Assembly: GCA_011009095.1 (NCBI GenBank)
Contig: VTPC01003416.1
Span: 96,547-160,546, forward strand
DNA length: 64,000 nt
DNA from: Ignelater luminosus
Taxonomy: Eukaryota > Arthropoda > Insecta > Coleoptera > Elateridae
Reading direction: 5' to 3'
Below the pieces are notes generated by a model. The model ran no database searches and had not been told where the DNA came from. It saw nothing but the letters and a program-made list of their open reading frames with translations. Every line of letters starts with the position of its first letter. The first letter of the stretch is position 1. Positions 13,056-23,947 of this stretch are shown here, piece after piece. A program made the position numbers and the translations under genes.

Positions 13056-13950
13056 GTCTACAATTGATAATAGTAGAATTAGAACAAAAAAAGACAGATA
13101 CTGTCCCATTTAATGGTCTACACACGCCTGTTCATAAACTATTAAAGCTAAACTTCTGAAGTTTTGTATTTTCCTATAATTAGACCTTTGAATTGCAAAA
13201 ATAAAATTAGAACATTTTTTAGAACAACCTGTCAAATTGGAAACGATTTCGACTTTCATTTGTTAAGCAAAACAAGTACTTTTTTATTGCTCCAATCGAC
13301 AGCCAGTAAGATTCCCGACACAAAACTATAAAGATACCATAGGTCTAAAATTGATAATAGTGGAATTAGAATAAAAAGAGACAGATACTGTCCCGTTTAA
13401 TGGTCTACATGTGCCTATTCACAAACTGTTAAAGCTAACATCCTGAAATCTTGTATCTTCCCATAATTAGACCTCTGAATTGCAAAAATAATTTTAGAAC
13501 ATTTTTTAGAACAACCTGTCAAATCGGAAACAATTTTGGTTTTCATTTGTTTAATGAAACAACTACTTTTTATTGCTCCAATCGACAGCCAGTAAGATTC
13601 CCGACACAATACTATAAAGGTACCATGGGTCTAAAATTGATAATAGTGGAATTAGAACAAAAAAGGCAGATATTGCCCCGTTTAATAGTCTACACACGCC
13701 TGTTCATAAACCATTAAAGCTAAAGTCCTGAAATCTTGTATCTTGTTATAATTCGACCGCTAGATTGCAAAAATAAAATTAGAACTTTTTTTAGAACAAC
13801 CTGTCAAATCGGAGATGATTTCGATTTTCATTTGTTAAATGGAATTACTACTTTTCTATTGCTCCAATCGACAGCCAGTAAGATTCTCGACACAAAACTA
13901 TCAAAGTACCATAGCTCTAAAGTTGATAATAGTGGAATTAGAAACCCCTC
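13056..13950. repeat. Tandem array, period about 286 bp, three units plus a partial one
   Basis: The phrase TTGATAATAG recurs at a spacing of 286-287 bp (about 13064, 13351, 13637 and 13923). Each full unit also carries GCTCCAATCGACAGCCAGTA and AGAACAACCTGTCAAAT. The fourth unit is cut off by GC-richer sequence at about 13950. Confidence 0.9.
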
Positions 13951-14110
13951 GGTATCAGAAACCATGACGGGGAATATCCCCTCGGCGTCCGAAAGACGGA
14001 CTGAGGCTCTCTCCTCAAGCCTCAAATGGCCCTTTCGGGCTCCGCATTTGAAATACGAGACAGTTTGACGTCCCGCTAAAAAAATGACGTCAAATACGAG
14101 ACAATCCCTT
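13950..14110. repeat. Partial copy of the GC-rich element at 14173-14433
   Basis: It shares GGCCCTTTCGGGCTCCGC and GACGTCAAATACG-type phrases with the next element in the same orientation. It lacks the left terminal repeat and abuts the 286-bp array. Confidence 0.6.
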
Positions 14111-14172
14111 AGGTAATTCATCTACATTGACTGTAAAAAAGTACGTCTAAAACTCAGAAAATTAAGTAATTA

Positions 14173-14433
14173 GTAGGGTTGCCAGATTACGTACAAACAA
14201 ATACAGGACAATACGAAAACGCACAGAAAATTGCATTTAACGAACTTCAAAACGATCACCGGCGGGGGAGTCTCCCTCGGAATCCAAAACTGTGACGGAG
14301 AGGGTTTCCTCGGCAGCCAAAACGAACAATGGGGATTCCCCCTGTATCCTCAAACGGCCCTTTCGGGCTCCGCTGTTGAAATACGAAACAAATCAAGGTC
14401 AAATACGGTACAGTCCCCTCTGGCAATCCTATA
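14173..14433. mobile_element. Small element with terminal inverted repeats (MITE-like)
   Basis: The left end, TAGGGTTGCCAGA, and the right end, TCTGGCAATCCTA, are inverted copies with one mismatch. The roughly 260-bp body is GC-richer than its flanks and has no coding potential. The size and ends fit a non-autonomous DNA transposon. A target-site duplication is not clear. Confidence 0.65.
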
Positions 14434-14459
14434 CTTGAGGACTTTACAGGTCTATAGGT

Positions 14460-14810
14460 TTTCGTAATGTTATTAAATGTCTCGAAATTCTGCAGAAAAC
14501 GCGAAAAATCTACTAAACATTTTCAGGTATTAAATAATCAATAGATTAATTAGTTCGGCAATCGGAATCACAACTTTTACATCAAATCATTGGAAATGCA
14601 TGAGAATCTTACGGTAATTCGTGAAGCTACGCTGATATTTAGAGACGTAACAAGTATGAGTCTTCATAATGTTACTAAATGTCTAAATATACAGAGAAGA
14701 AAGCTGGAAATTCTGGGAAAAACGCTGAGAATGCACTCTAAACACTCGTAGACGTTAAATAACCAACAGATTATTAGTTCGAAATTTCGATACGGAGATA
14801 CCGTATTTGG
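14460..14810. repeat. Diverged duplication of about 200 bp
   Basis: The phrases TAATGTTATTAAATGTCT and TAATGTTACTAAATGTCT, followed in both copies by an A-rich stretch, GTTAAATAA-type sequence and AGATTA..TTAGTTCG, mark two diverged copies at about 14465-14560 and 14665-14785. Confidence 0.5.
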
Positions 14811-15082
14811 CAGGATCTCTTAAAAGACGCCTTCGTGCGGTAAACAGACTGGTGCATAATAAGTTTGATAATGTCGGTTTCAGTTGACTTATTATTCACC
14901 ACGGATCCACCGGAATGACTTTCCTGCCTTTTAAGACTTTGTCACTAGAGGATATGGCAGAATGAGAAAAATTTCACTGTAAAACTCTCTTTCTTGTTTT
15001 TCATTGTACGATGGCATCAAAAGAGTGTAAAAGTTTTATATTTTTTTTTATTTCTGTGAAATAATTTTATTACTACAAATAA

Positions 15083-16210
15083 CCTCAATCTTTGGCAACT
15101 TTGATGTCACGAAAAAGAGGTTCAGTTCATTTCTTTCTGTCAAATCTTCAAAAGGAATATAGTAGACTGACTGTCTCTTTCTTATTAATTACAAACTACA
15201 TTTTTTATCTTTTATTAATCTTTAGGTTCATTTATTAATATAATACTTCAATTAATAAAGAATAAATAATATGGTTTGTAATTGATAAGAAAGAGACAGA
15301 TTGTTGTACTCCCAAACTTTTAGTTGTAAATGCATCTATCTGTTTCTTATCAATTACAAAGCGTATCTTTCATCCTTTGTTCTGATCAAGCGATCTATGG
15401 AAACAAAGTGATATTTTTTAGTTGGTAATTTTTATCTTTTTTGACAATCTATCAAACTCCAATTTATTGGTTAACTGTTACAAATTAACCTCAAATTAAA
15501 AATTGATACTGATTAAAGAATAATAATCATTAACTTTAGAAGTTTTTAATTCCATAATTGACTATACTCAAAATTACTCTTTACCTGATTATCTATCTAT
15601 ATTCTGAATATCAGGTTGAAATGTTTATCGTATGTCGTCATCAAAAAAGTGTAGTTTTCATTTTGTGTAGTAATTTTCCTAGTTAGATTTGTTAATTGTG
15701 CTTGGGATTTGTTAAAAATGCTTTAGTGCATTTATCAGTGTAATTGGTTAATAAATCTTTTTTCCATTGTGATCAGTTAAAAAACTGGTTTTTTATAAAT
15801 TGAGGTTATGTTACTTAACCAGTTTTCTTTAAAATCTTTGTAGCAGTTAACGTATAAATCTAATAATTCCGTTAAAATAATATGTAGAACAATGAAAAGA
15901 ACTTTTGTAAGATAATAAATTCAATTTTTTTTCTTATTTATTATTAAACGATGCCCAAAGATTGTTGTGTACCTTCCATTTCTTAAACCCTTGCATTTTT
16001 TCAGTTTTTATGAATTACACCAAAAGGAAGATGTTTTAAAAAGAGGAATTGTTCAAAAAGATCATAATTATTGCATTGAAAGCTATAGGAGGCAAAATTA
16101 TCTTGAAAAAAGACACCTAACCTTTCTTTATTTGCTTTTTTTTAGATATTTTAGTTTTATACTAGAACTTGAAACATATTCTGCATGATGCTATCCAGAA
16201 ACATAAATTT
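15083..16210 (+). repeat. Dispersed repeat of about 1.1 kb, copy 1
   Basis: From CCTCAATCTTTGGCAACT to CCAGAAACATAAATT this stretch matches 32208-33225 in the same orientation and order. Shared features are a hairpin-forming pair (CTCTTTCTTATTAATTACAAA and its near-inverse), TTACCTGATTATCTATCT, ATTGAGGTTATGTTACTTA and CCCAAAGATTGTTG. No protein is recognisable. It is probably an old transposable element. Confidence 0.85.
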
Positions 16211-16831
16211 AAAAGGCAGTTTTCATATTGCATGAAGAGGAAAGAATGGGAAGAATTGTTTATTCTAGAATTAATTTAATTTAATAAACTTTCCTTATAA
16301 CTCTGCAGGTGTTATCACTTCCTTTTCATTATTATTATTATTATTATTACAATTAAAGATACTTTATCGCACTAATCAATTCATTCAATTTTTTTTCTAT
16401 TTTTCAGTTGGAAATACTTTGGAATGTTCCTGATTAGATGCGTTTAGATTCGCCATAGATTCCTCTTATCACATTATTATAAACACAAAAAATCTTATCA
16501 GATTAATCCCTGTATCCGCTACGTAGTAAATTTCTTGGAACTATGTCTATATTTATTATGAATGAAAGTTGAATTGAAAACAATTTTTGGTTATCACAGA
16601 TTCAAGTGATATGAAATTGTTATCAAAAACTTACTAAACAATTTTGTACAGTCATAATATCAGAGTTCATGTTTATTCCAATTTTAAGTACGTATTTGCC
16701 TTTTGTTTAAAATGTAATTTAAAGTAAGTGTAAACACATAAAGATTATTACCTATATTTATTACATTTTTATAATTTACAAAATGTTAATAATACTTACA
16801 AATAAAGTAGCTTGCGTATTTTACATATCAG
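16211..16831. other. Spacer, zinc-finger gene 3' flank
   Basis: AT-rich spacer with an ATT microsatellite near 16331-16350. On the minus strand an AATAAA signal (16757-16762) lies about 70 bp downstream of the zinc-finger stop codon and is its likely poly(A) signal. Confidence 0.6.
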
Positions 16832-17653
16832 CTAAAAGAAAGGTACGACTCCACTATGTAATCGTAAGTTATGTGCAAGATAACCAGATTTGTGTGAGAA
16901 TTTACATTTACATAGTTTACATTCTAAAGGCTGTTCATCACTGATGTGTGCCCTCAGATGCATTTTTAAATGATGCGTTTGGTTACACTTATAATCGCAA
17001 AGGTAACACTCAAAAGGTTTATCACCACTATGAACACGCAAATGTTTGTTTAAATAATCTTCCCGGTTGCATTTATAACTACATATAGCACACTGCCAAG
17101 TTTTGGGAGTCCCATGAAAACGCATTTTATGTACACGTAAAGTGACTGGATTGCTAAATTTACAATTACATATCGTACACACAGTGGAATCTTCTCTAGT
17201 ATAAACTGGCATAGTTACTCTTAAAGTTTTATTTTGTGCATGCAAATCGTCTACTTTCTGTTTGTGTATTTTACACTGAACAGCTTTGTTATTACCACCA
17301 TGCAAATGTACAATACGTGCATGTGTGAATTTAAACTTAGAGGACTGGAGTGGCACACATTCTTTTAAAGCATTCCTTCGTGCAGGTTTATAGCTTTTAT
17401 ATTTATAATCTAAAGGCTTCTCCCAACTATATTGTTGTTTGCACTTATTGCACGATTCATCACACTGAAATGATTTCGCTTTTGTATATGAATGGTCTTT
17501 CATTAAAGCAGCAAGTTTATTATGTGTATCTTCAGTACCTGCAATAAAGCAAGTTTAACACTAGGTGTACACTACAGTATAATTGTGATTACCTCGCAAT
17601 GAAAGATAATTACCAAAAGGTAAATATGGAATTACACAATTGTTTTCTTCCAT
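16832..17653 (-). CDS. C2H2 zinc-finger protein
   Basis: Two exons on the minus strand, 17593-17653 and 16832-17538, join in phase at gtaatc/ttgcag and give 255 aa. Four C2H2 fingers fill the C-terminal half, starting near residue 141 (CTICNCKF..H..H, CAICSYKC, CYLCDYKC, CKLCKCKF). The second linker, HSGDKPFEC, is of the TGEKP type. The N-terminal half is basic and low in recognisable domains, with a degenerate Cys pair (CDESCNKC). It is likely a nuclear DNA-binding protein; no target or orthologue can be named. Four fingers and a short N-terminus without a ZAD or BTB domain are consistent with lineage-specific finger genes. The ATG at 17653 opens a short exon ending in a clean donor. Confidence 0.8.
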
Positions 17654-17784
17654 TCTTATTTTTGTTCACAAAGGTTACAAATATAGCAGAAGAAAATAAG
17701 TCATGCAGTATTATATGCAAATAAACTTCGTTCGCTTCAGCAAGCAACTGTCAAATTAACAGTTGGTTGGTACTACTTGCTCCA

Positions 17785-18010
17785 AATTCTTATTAGGGAA
17801 TTTCATCTTTTATTGTTGAGATGAATGAATAATCTAAATGTCATGTAATTTGAAATTATTAGTAGTTTTATAAGTTTTTAATTCCGGATTTTTTAATTCT
17901 ATGTTTATTTTGTTAACAAGTCATATTTATTTCCTCTTAAAGTCATAAATGCACAACTTTTTGAAATTTAATTGTTAAATGCTACATAACCTAAAACAAG
18001 TTAGCAACTT
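17785..18010 (+). repeat. Dispersed repeat family B, partial copy
   Basis: It shares TCTTATTAGGGAATTT, TTATTGTTGAGATGA, AGTTTTTAATTCC and TGCTACATAACCTAAAAC with 47070-47320 (+) and with the reverse complement of 24850-25110. Only the 3' portion of the family is present here. Confidence 0.7.
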
Positions 18011-18140
18011 TTTGCAGCTACAGTCAAGAAACATTCAGAAATCTCGACATTGATAGTTGCTCGAAGATTTGATAATGTTGCTAGTTACGACAATAATAAA
18101 GCAACAGAAATTAATATTTTGTATACAGGGTGGTCTTGAA

Positions 18141-18350
18141 CTAGTCAGATACTGACACTTCATATGTCAAAAAGCTAGACTTAAACACAGTCCCAGGTTT
18201 AATAATCGTCATTACAGCGTTTATACGCTTGTTATTATTCCAGACTTGTACTTGCTGAGTGGTATCAAGAATTTGTTTTTCTAGAGCAATCATAAATCTT
18301 TCCAAAAACTGTTTTTGTGGACCTAAACCACCATTTTGTTTGTTCGACAT
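18141..18350 (-). CDS. Unrecognised 69-aa open frame
   Basis: The frame begins MSNKQNGGLGPQKQFLERFM and is followed by a helical, Gln-rich stretch (ALEKQILDTTQQVQVW). Unlike most short frames here, its composition is protein-like rather than A/T-run-driven. It lies upstream of, and co-oriented with, the zinc-finger gene. It could be a small intact gene, one exon of a larger one, or chance. No family was recognised. Confidence 0.35.
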   Translation of the reverse strand: MSNKQNGGLGPQKQFLERFMIALEKQILDTTQQVQVWNNNKRINAVMTIIKPGTVFKSSFLTYEVSVSD

Positions 18351-18524
18351 GCTTTATAACCCTTAGAAACACGAACACATTTGCAGCAGTAGCAACAGCA
18401 GCAATAGTGACACGCCTACTATTTTAACATTGGCCTGTGATCCAAGAAAAATTCAAAGACCAAGACATCATAAAGAAAGGTATTCCTGAAATATCATTTT
18501 TAAATTTTATTTTACATTTAAAAA

Positions 18525-19420
18525 TCACTTTAGAAAGCAGATTTTATGATCAATTCGTTGCTTTTGCAGAAGTGTCCAAAATGAACCTATTCCTTCAATT
18601 AGACAATTAACTTAACGGCTACATTTAACTCGTACTGCCACCTACAGAACTGTTTGTCAACACCTTCATATGAAACCTTACAAGTTGCAAATGTACCAAC
18701 AACCTCTACCACCAGATTATAATAAAAGGCAAAAAACATTTTATATCAATGAAGCCTGGTTTCATCTAGACAGATATTTAATTCTTAAAATATGTGAATG
18801 CGGAGCCTTAGTAACTTGCAATTTTGTTTAGAGAAGCTCCACTAAATCCACTTAAAGTTGGTGCGTGGTTAACAATGTTAAGGTAAAGAATTATCGGGCC
18901 AATATCTTTTGAGAGCAAGACACTATTTGCAACAATTAATTAATGAACTTTATTATGACGAACTTCAAAATGTTTCTTTCAAGAACATTCTGTTGCCATT
19001 AAATTATCTTTTCGAGTTCTTCGATGACAAGTTAATAAGCAAGGGCAGATTTCCATCATGTTCTTGTGATACAACCCTGTTGGATTTCTTTCTTTTTCCA
19101 TATTTAAAAACTTCAGTATTCAGAAGTTCAACGCATACAATACAATAGAAAATCTAAAAAACAATATACATAATAATAAGAATGTGTGAAGAGTAAATCC
19201 TTGTTAATTTTATAATCCACAACACCATGAAATAAACTGTAAGACATTAATATCACCACAAAGGCTTTTATTTATAAATAATGGGATCTCTTCGAGCAAT
19301 TTCAACACAACGCAAAAAATGACATTTAACATAACCTCTAAAATCATTGTCAGTCTTATCAGTATTCTCAATAGACCAATGTTCATCTAGTCTAATTCTA
19401 ACTTAAAGAATTCTCATCTT
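18525..19420 (+). pseudogene. Mariner-like transposase relic, copy 1
   Basis: Fragments in several frames match a DDE transposase in order: NEAWFHLDRYL (first catalytic region), IIGPISFE, then FFDDKLISKGRF..CDTTLLDFFLFPYLK in the longest frame (18909-19148), corresponding to the [16 protein letters not shown] signature. Stops and frameshifts are frequent. A related copy in the opposite orientation lies at 53380-54050. Confidence 0.8.
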
Positions 19421-21000
19421 TGCTACGTGTTTTGTCTCATAGTTGATTGCTAGGAAATAATCATTGCAAATATTGTCTCCCCTAAGTATATTTACAGCAA
19501 AAGTGTAACTAGGGTTTTGTAGAGAAAAAACCACTGTACTTGTACTTGTTTTTTTATTTTTTAAAACTGGAAAAATTAATAAATTAAAATCTCTAGTTTT
19601 ACAACAATCACATTAATGATGCATTAGAATCAGTTTTAAGAAAAACAAGCATATGTCGCTATCTTTACGTACTGAAGCAGAAAGAATCTTATAATAAAAT
19701 CGGTAGCGGTCGTCTGCAGGACCGTTCTTGAAACTGGAAGAGCAGTTTCTATCAAAACGAGGGCACATACCTCCCTTTTTCATCGCAGCAGCGGAAGGGA
19801 CCGCGACCAGATCAATACGTTTTATTTGCTTATTAATTATTTTCACAATATTTATATCATTTAAATATAATAGTTTGAAGTTACTTGTTTTATCTACAAC
19901 GCTCCCTCGAAGCAACAGACCTCTCAACAGCCCAAATCATCTGTTTACTTTCAGTTTGTTTTTACCTCAATCTTATTAACAGCGGCAATGTCATTTGTCA
20001 AGTGTCAAGGTTAAGTTAAATGTCAAATCCACAACCTATTATAGTTCACATACGGTGGATGCATTGAGAAGGAGTCTGACGTAAGCAAATTCCTAATAAA
20101 CGCAAATGAGAAGAATGATTTGCTTACACATGTACATGACGCTTTATTATGGTGTTTTTTGGCTTTTTTCTTTATAGAAATATGCAAGGTGTTTTTGTTT
20201 CCCAGAAATGTAATTTGTACAATAACAACATGTCAAGACCTTAGAAACGACGAGACGTTTTATTTTCCTCGTGAATTTAAAAGTTAAGTTGAATATCATG
20301 TCTTTACTGGTAGATTACTCATCGTAAGTATCAAATAATCTACATACTGTTGGTCCAGCCGATGTTTGAACACACGTCATCCAGCGTGTGTAGTAAGTGC
20401 AAGTACAGACAAGTAATACATATATTTTCTTTGCTATACGTAATGGGATAATAAAGGGTAGAAAACAAATATTTGTCATTTCAGTACTGCGCACTGATAC
20501 AATTTGTGACGTGTTTTTTAAGATCCGCTGGACCAACTGTATTTTAATGACGTCTCGGGTATTTCGGTCGGCCGTAGGCGAGTCAACGTCTAGCTGCTTT
20601 TTATTAAATGGCCAATAGGAGGGGAGCAAGGGGAGTCAAAGTTGGAAATTTTGCACTTTTTCAAAACGAAAAATCGAATAACTCGAAAACGCATGGACCG
20701 ATTTTGACCAACTCTATAGAGTAGGTGGGGGCTTTAGGGCCTTCAAACACCTTGCGTGTACAGAGCGAACGCGGTGACATCTAGCGGCGAAAATGGACAA
20801 AAACCACTGGGTCCTTAGGCGAGCTCCTAAATTCTAATAACCTCAATATTATAAACTGACGTTTAAACTTGTCAAATTTGAAGAGAAACAACAGCGCCTC
20901 GAGCAGAGAGAATATCGTTATTGAGCTCAATTTAAGATCGCCTTTTGTTTGGTGTCAGTACTTAATTCACGTCAACTGGCATTGAAGCCTTCCTGGACTG
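19421..21000. other. Intergenic, no gene recognised
   Basis: Mixed sequence. Two stretches, 19670-19810 and 20310-21060, are less AT-rich, but their open frames match nothing I know and lack convincing splice context. They may be old repeats. Confidence 0.5.
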
Positions 21001-23947
21001 TCTCGTCATTGACAGGTTTAAATTCGAATCCATAGGCGTCTGTGAGGGGGGATAGGGGTTTTGTGAAATATCAAACCAACATTTAGTATCCCAATTATGG
21101 CCGCCTACCGTACTATGTCCTTTTGCCTTTTGCAGTAATACCTTTCATAGTCTCGTATGAAACTCGTTCCTATAAGCATTAATTATTCCAAAGTTCAATG
21201 TTATCTTTTAGCATGTAGCATCTTCCACCCTTCGACTTGCTTCAACAGAGTCATGGCAAAAGTTGATTCCAAGACTTTTTAGTTATATTAATAGATATTT
21301 AATTACTACTAAGTTAAAGATGAGCCAAGTTAAATAAAACACATTAATAAACTGTAGAAGATATTTATTGCTTCAGTAACATTCATGACACATATATACA
21401 ATAGAAAAAGAAAACATACATACATTACATACTCGCACACAAAAAACAACATTTAAATAAGAAAAACAACTCTTATAAAATAATACAAAAATAGGTGTTT
21501 ATGTATAATATACGATTAAAAAAATTTAAATAAATACCTTATTACCTTTATTTATTTACTCAATTGCAGCAACTAGTTTGCTATTTACAAACTTTCAATT
21601 TTATCTTAAAAATTTTTTACATGTGTTTCTCATGATGATGTAATTAATCGGCAGATGAACGAGGTATCAAATTAACTAATTAATAATAATCGTAATAATA
21701 ATAATAACTTTTTTCTCTATTTTAAGATTTACATTCATAATATAGGTAGGTACTTTTTGTTTGTGTCACACCCTGTATGAAATTTTGCTTCCAATCATTT
21801 TACATACAGTATGTACACTATTAAATCTAAACGCAAACAAACGCACACAACTAACAGTTTGCCTTTTTTTCCGTATTGGATCATAACAATTAATCCAGTA
21901 GTAATAATAGGAAGCATATTTTTAAATTTATATAAAAATACCCTTTTGTGCACAACCACTTGTTAGAAACAATAAAATCAATGTAGAACTCATAATAATA
22001 ATAATAATAATAATCTGGATCCTAAGATGCATATTACAATATTATGTAAGCATAATAAGAAAATATTTTAACTTGAGACTGATGCATTTTTTTAAATATA
22101 ATAATGAATCATATTCATCAACCTCTGATAAAACATTGCTTGGTATTAAGTTTCTTATTTTTTTTCTAATTGATATAATAGCACCAAGATCTTAATAGTT
22201 TCCCCCAAAGCATTAAGATCTCAGTGTATAATAGTTATGATTACATGCATGTGTATGTAACAGGGTAAACATATACACAGGACGTCTTACTAAAAAGTAC
22301 TTTAAATATTTAATACGTATGGAATAAATTAACTAACCCCTGTATTTTTCAAGCCTTTCTGTACAATGTGTAAAACGTAACCCAACATTTTCAGATATTA
22401 TCAGAAAAATAATACAACTCACTTTAAACATTCAAGTTGCTATTCAAACTTTATTTAAATTTGCAAAATTGGCACTTGTTGGTTATAACAGGTTATGTCA
22501 ATATGTCAAATTGTATTTAGTGTCTTTTTTGTTTCGTTTTCTTTTTTTTCCAAAAAATGACATTTATCTTCATAACCTCACCTTATTTAGAAAATCAAGT
22601 ATTAGTTATTAAAATTATCATGGAAAGGTTTAATTTCTGTGTATAACACAATAATTCTGTTGTTAAGAAAAATATAACCTTATACGGTCCGAAAAGAAAG
22701 TTACTATTATTGATCTGGACATAAATTTTGTATATCGGTAATTAATATAAAATTTAAAGAATGCTCAAATATCAAAATCAATTTGATATTCTTAATATGT
22801 AATCTACTATCATTTACATCTTCTTTCAGGCTGTTCAAAATACGTGATCCTGTACATTTAAAAATTTCTGCTGGTGTATAAACAAGCAATTTACTTGCAT
22901 TCAAAAATTAAAGGTAGGTTTATACTCGATCATTTATTCACTGGTTAATGATACATAAAAGAAGAAAACCATAAATTATCTTAAAGATACTTGTTTAAAC
23001 ACCATCTGTCAGTTTTAAAACGTCTCGATTGTATCTTGGACAGTAAAACATAACCTTGCTGGTTTTTGTAACTACGACTTCTTATAGTTTCTACTTTAAA
23101 CATAAATAAAAATATTATGTACTACTATATGGTTCTAATAAGCGATAATTAAAAAGTCTAATTTTAAAGCTTCATTCATCTTAGTTCTAATAAAAAAATG
23201 TTTGCTAAACTTCCTGTGTATATGTTGGTGATTATATTCAAAAATAGAAATTACCTAATTTGAAAAATAAATAAGTATAAAAATAAAAATTAAATATAAA
23301 TAAGTAAAAACATAACAATTCAAAAAAAAATTCTTTGTACATATTTTTACAGATATTACGCACATATTTACAAGCTACTAGGGTTATCTTTCATAAGATT
23401 TCATAAGATTTTTCTTGTATGTATTACTAAATACTAAATTATTGTAAATTGTAGAAGGAAGAAAATTATTTTTTTTAATGTATTTTTATAAATACTTATG
23501 ATTCGATTTCTCTATGATTCATTTTAAGGTTATAATTTATAGAGCTTACAATTACTTATGCATTATTAGTGAAATTAAAAAAGGAAAAACAATATTGCAA
23601 TTCTTTTTTGGACCACGCATACATTAACGAGATCAAATATTAATAACATTTTAAAAATAAAAAATCTTGTTCTTGTGAAAATAATAGTGCACATGTGCTC
23701 ACGATTTAAATAACATAACCTCATACTATTAATTTCAAATTTTAAATTGCCAGTTTAATTTCAATTATAGGTTATGTTGCATCATCCACGCTAATTATAG
23801 AAAATGAACTCTTTAAACATTAAATAAATAAAAAAGATACATACATACCTTCATCCAATTAATTTTCACAATACAAAATTAAATCAAATTCAACAACTAA
23901 ACAAGAATTATAAAAAAATAATTCAAAACAATTCTAAAAATTAACTA
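21001..23947. other. AT-rich intergenic region downstream of SIRT1
   Basis: Very AT-rich, with an AAT microsatellite around 21991-22014. It includes the presumed SIRT1 3' UTR next to 23947. I see no supportable gene. Confidence 0.55.

Noticed and set aside
22707..22904. Minus-strand 65-aa frame
   Set aside because: Partly protein-like, but no splice context, start context or recognisable family.
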